DNA of 5,215 nucleotides, taken from assembly GCA_031284225.1 (NCBI GenBank), contig JAITAH010000048.1:1-5215 (forward strand). Direction: 5' to 3'. The position numbers and the translations under genes are program-made. Source of the DNA: Dysgonamonadaceae bacterium. Its GTDB lineage: Bacteria; Bacteroidota; Bacteroidia; Bacteroidales; Azobacteroidaceae. Below the pieces are notes generated by a model. The model was not told the DNA's origin and searched no databases. It worked only from the letters and a program-made list of their open reading frames with translations. Shown here in pieces: positions 1-5,215 of the stretch. Every line of letters starts with the position of its first letter. The stretch's first letter is position 1.

Positions 1-84
1 CGCATTGTCCGCAAAGTCATAGCCGACCAGACGGACGAAAACGGCAATTTACGGGTGCAGATAGAGGTAAAAGTAGGTGAGTAA
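1..84 (+). CDS. C-terminal fragment of an unidentified protein (5' end outside window)
   Basis: Reading from base 1 gives an open frame of 27 codons ending at a TAA at 82-84. The peptide begins RIVRKVIADQ and ends LRVQIEVKVGE. It alternates hydrophobic and charged residues near the end, as a terminal beta-strand would, but it is too short to assign to a family. The frame is supported by its G+C content (33 of 60 in the first line), which matches the neighbouring coding DNA, and by the stop/start overlap TAATG with the next gene. That overlap is typical of translationally coupled genes in one operon, so the upstream gene is probably co-transcribed with the large secreted protein. There is no sign of a T9SS sorting domain in this short tail. 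Whether it is a real gene end rather than chance open frame cannot be proved from 84 bases. Confidence 0.6.
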   Translation, partial: RIVRKVIADQTDENGNLRVQIEVKVGE

Positions 85-143
85 TGAAACATATCTTATT
101 TATCATCTTATTCCTTGCCATCGTCGCGCTCGCCCGCTCGCAA
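84..143 (+). other. Sec signal peptide of the large secreted protein
   Basis: Codons 1-20 encode a short basic start (MKH), a run of hydrophobic residues ILFIILFLAIVALA, and a polar RSQ end. Cleavage after Ser19 would satisfy the small-residue rule at -3 (Ala17) and -1 (Ser19) and leave an N-terminal glutamine, as is common for exported Bacteroidota proteins. There is no cysteine in the cleavage region, so this is not a lipoprotein signal. The exact cleavage site is inferred. Confidence 0.85.
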
Positions 144-3100
144 ACCGTTACGACGGCGCAATGGTGGTTCGACGGCGACTACGGCAGTGCCGTTACCGAA
201 CCGGCAAGCGGCCGCGATTTTGTCTGGCGCAAGAATATCTCCACTGCCGCGTTGCAGCCCGGTTTTCACTGGCTCAATGTGCATTTTAAGAGTAGCGATG
301 GACACTGGGGCAGCGCCATGCAGCACTGGTTTTTGAAACTCGACGGCGTGCACGGCAATGTTATTTCCCATTTTGAATACTGGTTCGGTATGGACTTCGA
401 CAACCGCAAGAGCATACCGCTGAGTACCGTCAATTTGAGCGCTACTAACGTATCCGGCATTATCCTGAACTTGCCGATGCGGGATGTCCCCAACGGTTTG
501 TACCAACTCAACTATCGTGTGGGTTATGTAGGCGGCGTTTATTCTACCGTTTACACCACGCTATTCTACAAGTGCGACAATGTGATTTCGGAAGGGAACT
601 CCGTCTTTGAATACTGGATTGACGACCATTTTGAAGCGCGGCGGCAACAAACTTTCGCCAACCCGGGCGGAACGAATACGCTCTCTCTCGACCTGTCGGG
701 ACTTTCGGAAGGCGGTTTGCATCGCTTGAATTACCGCATCGGCAATCAGGGCGGCGTTTTCGGAAGCGTTTCTACCGACTGGTTTTTCAACAACAGTCAT
801 GGAGCCAGTGTGTTGGAATGGACTTTCGACGACAACCCAACGGTACATACCCGCACGCTTGCAAGTACAAGCGAAAACGTGGTTTTCGACCTGTCTGCCG
901 GCAGCCTCTCCAACGGCGTACACAGCGTGCATTTTCGCGCCGGGCGCCAAAACGGTACTTACACCACGCCCCTGACGGCTTGGTTTGTGAAAGGCGCGAA
1001 TCCTTATGCGCCCGCGCCAAGCGAGGAGCAGAAAATAGCCGGGTATATATACTGGTTTGACAACCAATCGCAAACCACGCTTACCGACGCGCTCATTACG
1101 CCGCCGGCGCCCTATTACGCAATGGACGAAGATTTGCCTGTCGGCAGTTTGACGCGCGGCAAGCACACAATCAACATGCGTTTCCTCGACAACTACGGGC
1201 AACCGGGCGAAATCGTTACGGATACGTTTAAGGTTTTGCAGGGCCATATCACGCAGGCGAAGATTAAGAATTTGGAGCCGAATATCAATCCGTTTTTTCC
1301 GCTTGATGTAAAAGAATATGCAACCATTTACCGCTATTATAAAATAGTGGATGAAAATAATGTGCCGATTCCCAATGCAAAAATAGAGTATAAAGTCGGC
1401 AATTATATTGGTTTTTCAAGCAAGAGCGGCGATGATGGGGTTGTTACTATTGAATTTAACGTATGGGGAGAAAATGTCGATGACGAATCAGACGATATTA
1501 TCACTCGCGGAACGCAGACAAGAATGGCGTTTGTAAAATTATTTATTGACAATCAAGAAGTAAATACACCCGTAAACGATTTTGCAGGTAGCAATAATTA
1601 TATTTTTGTTCAGCAATATCGATCCGACGAATCGACTTTGGGCTTAGGAATAGGCTTGGGAGGTGGCGTGAGTTTGCCGCACAATATGAAATTAAGTGCG
1701 GGTGCAGACACAAAAATTTCATTTACCAACAAGTATGACGGTTTAAATCTCACAGGTAGAACTTATACTTTGGAAGGAAGTATAAAAGCAAGTGGCAGTG
1801 GTTCTATTCCATTTAGCGAGAAAATAATCGAAAATAAGATTTTATACAAAACACTGGGCGGTTTTCCTTCAATCAAACCCAAAGGCAGCTTGAAAATTGA
1901 AGGCACAGGCAAATTTAAACAGGAAATGGAAATCGCCTCCGATGCGGGTTGGCAAACGTATCTTGCCATATTCTACGACCTTGTTTACTGGACTTATGTG
2001 AATACCGGTTTTACCAATGAAAACTTGGACGTCATACTCAATACCTTGGGCAATTATTTGGCAGATGCAGATTATCAGCAAAATAAGGAAAGCAAGTGGG
2101 GCGCAAATTTGACTTTAACAGGAGGAATTTCGTCATTTGCCATGAATTATGCGCCGGTTGAGATTATCGAACTACCGAATGGATTTATACAACCGCCGCT
2201 GTGGTATAATAAAAAGGATATAAATGTAGATATAAATTTTAGTGGCAAAGCAGGTTTTGACACCGGTGGCGGATATAAAAGCCAACGTTCTAAAACCAAT
2301 TATACTCAATATAATTTTCTTTCGTTTGCCATAGAAGGCTCTGCCGAAATTTCTGCAATCCGCGAAACGGGGTTCAATATTCCAAACTCACCCAATGAAC
2401 AATATGGGGTTTCCATTAGTGGTACAAAGTCGTCTTCTGTGAAATTTTCGAGAGAACACCCCGATAATTCTCCGGATATTGAAAAGGCAAGTTTGACGTT
2501 AGGTAGTGGTACAGATGTTGAGTTAGAAGTTAATTACGGTTTTTATTCCGGGTCAGTAAAACCAAGCAAGGATTACAGTTATAAATATACCATTGACAAA
2601 CCTGTTTTTGATTATTTGCACAGTCATTCGGATTTGATTTCGACTTTGCCTTTATCCGCAAGAAACACTTGGCGTTATTTAGATAATCAGGATAATGTGG
2701 GTTCAAATATTTCATTACCGTTTACGCATGTTTTTTCTGATTACGAAGATGATTTAACTGCATTGTTTAAGAAAATAGATTATCAAAATACGCCCAATTT
2801 AAACAAAAGTGTTTCTCTGACAGGAATAAAACAATACGCAGGCTCGCTCGACATTAAGAAACGTATCGGCACGCCCAAGTGGTTGGATTGGTTTGGTAAT
2901 TTTGAGGTTTACATTCACGGTAATTTGTCATTGGAAGGACAATATCCTTTATCAGAAGCGTATTGGCATTTTGGACAAGACACAATACTTCCAATAATAA
3001 AATATAGAGAAACCAGTCCTTTCAGTTCGTTGGGTAATTTTGGCAAAGAAGCCTCTTATTACTTTGCACCTTTTGACAGAACGGATGAAAAAATAACCAG

Positions 3101-4328
3101 TTTAGGTACAGTAAAGGATGAAGCAATAACCAATTTAGATGCAGTGATAGACAAAATAAAATCTTTGCTTGCTCAAAAATGGGACGATGCCAAAGAGAAA
3201 GCGAGAGATGTGTTGAATGGGTGGTATAATACATATGAATACCAGACAGAAAAAGGATTAGAAAAATTATTAATCTGGCTTGGACCTTGGTCGTATGGAG
3301 GCGCACCGCAACAAAATATGAATAGAAGCGCAAGTATGCCCGGTCTTCGCAGATATTCGCCGATGTTAAGCAGTTACAAACAATTTACAGAAAATCCGCA
3401 AACCGATATTTCTACTGTTTTGTTTGAAATTCCCTGTGAAAATGACGATGTGTTTGATGAAAGTACGGATATAAATTTCAGTCATTACTACCCCGGCGGC
3501 GAAGTATTAGGTGCAACCATCGCTCAGGATACCTTTGTTGTTATCAGTGAAATTGCCTTTTTGAGCGCCGTCCACAAATGGGACACCCTCACAGTTGCTC
3601 CCAACGGTAATTTCAAAATTTTTGCAACGGCAGGAGCCGACGATTTGGCATTTTTGGAAATAAACGCTTCTTATCCGGTTGGCGTTTATCACAAAGCATT
3701 TGTCGACAGTCTGTGGCATTTTATCGGTAACACCAACGATACGATTTATTTCAACGAATTGGGTAAATTCTGTCTCGGCGTTGGCGTGAGCAATGACCAT
3801 ACGCCACCTGTCATCACTATTTCCAAAGAAGAAGGTGCGAGCGAAGTGTCAATCAGCATTACCGACAATATGGCGGTGTATTGGAGAAACGTGCATATCC
3901 TTGTCAATGGATTGGAAGCAGAATACGAGCGCGACGGCGGTAATGTAGCCATTCCACTTACCGAAAAGCAGTTGGCGGAAGATATTCACGTTACCGTTTA
4001 TGCTTCCGACTTGGCGCGCAACGAGGCGCAAAAAATGGAAGTGTTTGCCGGACCGACAGGCATAATCCCTCCAACGGCAAGCGAGAAAGTCGTAAAACTC
4101 TATCCGAATCCCGCAAAAGACGTATGTACACTGCAAATTTCGGATGTATCGCAATTAAAATCAATGAAATACGCGGTTGTCTCGCCTTTGGGCAACGTTA
4201 TTGCCCAAGGTAACATTACAGATACGGAAACAGCTATCAATGTCGGAAATTTTGAGAGCGGCGTGTATTTTGTGGTGGTTCATGACAAGCAGAAAATATT
4301 TGGAAGTTATAAGTTGTTGAAACAGTAA
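84..4328 (+). CDS. Large secreted multidomain protein with type A T9SS C-terminal sorting domain
   Basis: This complete 1414-residue protein is probably exported by Sec, then moved across the outer membrane by T9SS and anchored or released there. Start: the ATG at 84 overlaps the previous stop, is preceded by AGGTGAG, and opens directly into a signal peptide (MKH, hydrophobic residues 4-17, likely cleavage near ARS|Q, residues 17-20). Residues 27-385 hold five diverged repeats with WF/YW starts and a GLH.L..R core. Residues about 413-490 look Ig-like (IPNAKIEYKVGN, then DGVVTIEF). Residues about 515-980 are rich in glycine and alternating beta-strand patterns and are unrecognised. Residues about 1000-1066 are amphipathic helix. 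Residues about 1238-1321 resemble a bacterial Ig-like domain (DHTPPVITI, VTVYASDLARNEA). Residues about 1336-1414 are the sorting domain: LYPNPA, SPLGNVI, ESGVYFV and terminal YKLLKQ. Only four cysteines are present (164, 1118, 1230, 1348). I see no catalytic motif; an adhesin or surface structural role is inference. Export class is confident, function is not. Confidence 0.93.
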   Translation: MKHILFIILFLAIVALARSQTVTTAQWWFDGDYGSAVTEPASGRDFVWRKNISTAALQPGFHWLNVHFKSSDGHWGSAMQHWFLKLDGVHGNVISHFEYWFGMDFDNRKSIPLSTVNLSATNVSGIILNLPMRDVPNGLYQLNYRVGYVGGVYSTVYTTLFYKCDNVISEGNSVFEYWIDDHFEARRQQTFANPGGTNTLSLDLSGLSEGGLHRLNYRIGNQGGVFGSVSTDWFFNNSHGASVLEWTFDDNPTVHTRTLASTSENVVFDLSAGSLSNGVHSVHFRAGRQNGTYTTPLTAWFVKGANPYAPAPSEEQKIAGYIYWFDNQSQTTLTDALITPPAPYYAMDEDLPVGSLTRGKHTINMRFLDNYGQPGEIVTDTFKVLQGHITQAKIKNLEPNINPFFPLDVKEYATIYRYYKIVDENNVPIPNAKIEYKVGNYIGFSSKSGDDGVVTIEFNVWGENVDDESDDIITRGTQTRMAFVKLFIDNQEVNTPVNDFAGSNNYIFVQQYRSDESTLGLGIGLGGGVSLPHNMKLSAGADTKISFTNKYDGLNLTGRTYTLEGSIKASGSGSIPFSEKIIENKILYKTLGGFPSIKPKGSLKIEGTGKFKQEMEIASDAGWQTYLAIFYDLVYWTYVNTGFTNENLDVILNTLGNYLADADYQQNKESKWGANLTLTGGISSFAMNYAPVEIIELPNGFIQPPLWYNKKDINVDINFSGKAGFDTGGGYKSQRSKTNYTQYNFLSFAIEGSAEISAIRETGFNIPNSPNEQYGVSISGTKSSSVKFSREHPDNSPDIEKASLTLGSGTDVELEVNYGFYSGSVKPSKDYSYKYTIDKPVFDYLHSHSDLISTLPLSARNTWRYLDNQDNVGSNISLPFTHVFSDYEDDLTALFKKIDYQNTPNLNKSVSLTGIKQYAGSLDIKKRIGTPKWLDWFGNFEVYIHGNLSLEGQYPLSEAYWHFGQDTILPIIKYRETSPFSSLGNFGKEASYYFAPFDRTDEKITSLGTVKDEAITNLDAVIDKIKSLLAQKWDDAKEKARDVLNGWYNTYEYQTEKGLEKLLIWLGPWSYGGAPQQNMNRSASMPGLRRYSPMLSSYKQFTENPQTDISTVLFEIPCENDDVFDESTDINFSHYYPGGEVLGATIAQDTFVVISEIAFLSAVHKWDTLTVAPNGNFKIFATAGADDLAFLEINASYPVGVYHKAFVDSLWHFIGNTNDTIYFNELGKFCLGVGVSNDHTPPVITISKEEGASEVSISITDNMAVYWRNVHILVNGLEAEYERDGGNVAIPLTEKQLAEDIHVTVYASDLARNEAQKMEVFAGPTGIIPPTASEKVVKLYPNPAKDVCTLQISDVSQLKSMKYAVVSPLGNVIAQGNITDTETAINVGNFESGVYFVVVHDKQKIFGSYKLLKQ
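162..1238 (+). repeat. Five diverged tandem protein repeats (about 75-residue period)
   Basis: Five units can be aligned by eye at residues about 27-88, 97-163, 175-236, 244-303 and 321-385, near bases 162-347, 372-572, 606-791, 813-992 and 1044-1238. Each opens with an aromatic motif (WWFDGDYG, FEYWFGMDF, FEYWIDDHF, LEWTFDD, YIYWFDN). Each carries a central leucine/glycine turn (PGFHWLNVHF, NGLYQLNYRV, GGLHRLNYRI, NGVHSVHFRA, RGKHTINMRF) and most end in an aromatic strand (HWFLK, LFYK, DWFFN, AWFVK; the last is DTFKV). Units 2 and 3 are the most alike, sharing FEYW, LNYR and GGV and similar DNA around GAATACTGG and GGCGGCGTTT. The pattern resembles aromatic repeats I know from other exported Bacteroidota proteins, but I cannot name a domain family. 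A role in binding or as a spacer is inference. Confidence 0.8.
1261..3480 (+). other. AT-rich core segment inside the large gene (composition mosaic)
   Basis: Hand counts on 60-base lines show an abrupt change. The lines beginning at 181, 661, 1141 and 1201 have 35, 37, 34 and 31 G+C. The lines beginning at 1261, 1321, 2281, 2701, 3121 and 3421 have 20, 21, 20, 18, 17 and 19. The lines beginning at 3481, 3541 and 3961 have 31, 29 and 31. The line at 3301 is a local exception at 30. The segment encodes residues about 393-1132, and codon endings shift from mostly C/G to mostly A/T. It starts just after the fifth repeat and ends just before the C-terminal region. The frame is uninterrupted and I see no terminal inverted repeats, so if it was acquired, homologous recombination fits better than transposition. 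Confidence 0.75.
4089..4325 (+). other. Type A T9SS C-terminal sorting domain
   Basis: Residues about 1336-1414 form the secretion and anchoring signal recognised by the T9SS translocon and its surface sortase-like machinery. Visible hallmarks in order are VKLYPNPAKD at the start, a central strand and turn containing VVSPLGNVIAQG, ESGVYFVVVHD, and a C-terminal strand ending SYKLLKQ. Spacing and order match the type A family, about 75-80 residues. It implies that mature protein is cleaved from this domain and either linked to the surface or released. Confidence 0.93.
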
Positions 4329-4360
4329 ATGTTATCCATATCAAAGCTGCCATTCTAATG

Positions 4361-4392
4361 GTATTGCGATAGTAAACCCCCTATCGTCATAC
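4361..4392. repeat. Imperfect inverted repeat just after the large gene
   Basis: GTATTGCGATAG (4361-4372) and CTATCGTCATAC (4381-4392) are complementary across 12 positions with one mismatch and one G-T pair, around an eight-base loop TAAACCCC. It lies 32 bases past the stop codon of the large gene. No T-run follows, so it is not a canonical intrinsic terminator. It could stabilise the mRNA 3' end or bind a protein; either role is inference. Confidence 0.5.
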
Positions 4393-4452
4393 AACCGTTA
4401 ATTGCTTGCCGATGGGAACAGGATAATCTTACGCTTAAAAAATGAAAAACGA

Positions 4453-4487
4453 ATAGAAAAACAATCCGTTTCGGATTGTTTTTCTAT
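4453..4487. terminator. Bidirectional intrinsic terminator between convergent genes
   Basis: The 16-base arm ATAGAAAAACAATCCG at 4453-4468 pairs perfectly with CGGATTGTTTTTCTAT at 4472-4487 around a TTT loop. The core of the stem is the eight-pair CAATCCG/CGGATTG region plus an A-run on the left and a T-run on the right. In either direction the transcript therefore ends a stable hairpin with a U-rich tract, the layout expected of a terminator working on both strands. Its position, 124 bases past the stop of the plus-strand gene and 68 bases past the stop of the minus-strand gene, fits a shared terminator for convergent transcription. Confidence 0.85.
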
Positions 4488-4555
4488 CTCAAATGCACAA
4501 AACTATCCTGTGCTAATATCAAATAATCAATTTTTTAAAAGCTAAATAGCCGGTA

Positions 4556-5215
4556 TTATTTCACCACTACTTTAGCGCTCCACTGTTCTGCCCGCAATAC
4601 ATAAGCGCCTTCCCGGAAAACGCCTTCCAGAACCGTACGTTCGCCTGCGACAACTGTTTGTTCACGGAGTTTGCAGCCGGCGACGTCGACCACTTCTACT
4701 TTTACGCTGCTGCCTTGCAGGTTCCGAATATGCAGTTCGACCGTTATCCTGCCGGCTTTTTCGCTGTAAACCAGAAAACTGTCGCTGCTGTCGGAAACAG
4801 ACAAACCGGTTGCGGAACGCAGGAAAGCGATGCTGAACCGTTCGGTATTCAGCGGGACGCTATTGGAAGTAAAGTAATAGCCGTTATTGTTGCGAAGATC
4901 AAATTCCTTGTCTGTCCATTTATCGCGTAAGATAACGTCCAGCGTATCGAGATTCAGTATTTCCTTTGCACGGAAGCTGAAAAAACCTCCCTTGTCCATC
5001 TGAAAACCGAGCGGAATTTTCATGCCGGCGGTAATTTCGGAAAAACCGTTGATGCTCAGTTCGCGGTTTTCCTCAGTCGGCAGAGTAAAGATTTCTGCGC
5101 CCAGACCGGTCAACCATTTATCGCTGTCATAATCATCAAAACTGTTTTTTGCCGATGGATCGGCGTAAATAACGGTTTCGTCCGTACGCTGGCCGTCGCT
5201 TAGGTTGAGGCGCAA
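4556..5215 (-). CDS. C-terminal part of a second probable T9SS-exported surface protein (5' end outside window)
   Basis: The frame is open from the right edge to a TAA at 4556-4558, giving 219 residues. The first codon, TTG, sits at the window edge and is better read as an internal leucine; no start or signal peptide is seen. Residues about 1-133 form a beta-rich domain with SFDDYDSDKW, LSINGFSEI, MKIPLGF, GFFSFRA, VILRDKWTDKEFDL, GYYFTSN and RFSIAFL. This order matches a conserved region I associate with large exported Bacteroidota proteins just ahead of their sorting domain. Residues about 147-219 resemble a type A sorting domain in the later strands (VKVEVVDVAGCKL, EGAYVLRAEQW, terminal AKVVVK), but the usual LYPNP start is replaced by FLVYSEKAGRITVEL. 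The upstream, missing part would carry the functional domains, so the specific role is unknown. It converges on the large gene and probably shares its terminator. Confidence 0.82.
   Translation of the reverse strand: MRLNLSDGQRTDETVIYADPSAKNSFDDYDSDKWLTGLGAEIFTLPTEENRELSINGFSEITAGMKIPLGFQMDKGGFFSFRAKEILNLDTLDVILRDKWTDKEFDLRNNNGYYFTSNSVPLNTERFSIAFLRSATGLSVSDSSDSFLVYSEKAGRITVELHIRNLQGSSVKVEVVDVAGCKLREQTVVAGERTVLEGVFREGAYVLRAEQWSAKVVVK

Noticed and set aside
77..289. A short plus-strand open frame of 70 codons beginning ahead of the large gene
   Set aside because: It overlaps the large gene in another frame and its product is arginine-rich and without pattern; the overlapping frame has a signal peptide and long continuity.
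561..1247. A 228-codon open frame on the minus strand opposite the repeat region
   Set aside because: It lies fully antisense to the well-supported secreted protein, in its GC-rich section where stop codons are scarce. Its translation is rich in Arg and Val with no recognisable domain.
1261..3480. The AT-rich block as an inserted mobile element
   Set aside because: The reading frame runs through without interruption, I see no terminal inverted repeats or target duplication, and no recombinase is encoded.
4329..4358. A tiny open frame starting with the ATG right after the large gene's stop
   Set aside because: It encodes only nine residues before a stop and shows no supporting signal.
4495..4513. 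A five-base inverted repeat GCACA/TGTGC around a nine-base loop
   Set aside because: It is short enough to arise by chance and has no adjacent T-run or gene-end position that the strong hairpin at 4453-4487 does not already explain.
4541..4550. GCTAAATAGC followed on the minus strand by TTTT, as a terminator for the minus-strand gene
   Set aside because: The stem would be only three or four pairs with a very small loop; the perfect 16-pair hairpin further along is a much better terminator.
4658..4930. A 90-codon plus-strand open frame
   Set aside because: It is antisense to the minus-strand protein with the conserved exported-protein pattern and has no domain of its own.

Overview
The window looks like chromosomal DNA from a member of the Bacteroidota that uses the type IX secretion system (T9SS), most plausibly a Bacteroidales-like organism. 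This rests on protein content: a very large secreted protein has a signal peptide at one end and a type A T9SS sorting domain at the other, and a convergent neighbour ends in a domain of the same kind. I see no RNA gene, CRISPR array, transposase or integrase.

Layout: (1) 1-84 is the 3' end of a gene entering from the left, whose TAA stop shares one base with the next start codon (TAATG). (2) 84-4328 (+) is a complete 1414-residue T9SS cargo. It has a signal peptide, five diverged aromatic repeats of about 75 residues, a short Ig-like region, a roughly 600-residue beta-rich core I do not recognise, an amphipathic helical stretch, a C-terminal Ig-like domain and a type A sorting domain. (3) 4329-4555 is a convergent intergenic region holding an imperfect hairpin and a strong symmetric hairpin that probably terminates transcription from both sides. 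(4) 4556-5215 (-) is the 3' part of a second probable T9SS cargo whose N-terminus lies outside the window.

The most notable signal is a composition mosaic inside the large gene. Hand-counted 60-base lines give about 50-60% G+C before about 1260, mostly about 28-35% between about 1261 and 3480, and about 42-52% afterwards. The two edges are sharp and fall close to domain boundaries, while the reading frame stays open throughout. This suggests a replaceable AT-rich core module held between a secretion/repeat scaffold and a conserved sorting end. That is an inference; the function of the core is unknown.

Both substantial genes appear to encode exported proteins, either attached to the cell surface or released, so the locus is best read as a surface-protein region. 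No enzyme active site could be recognised in either protein.
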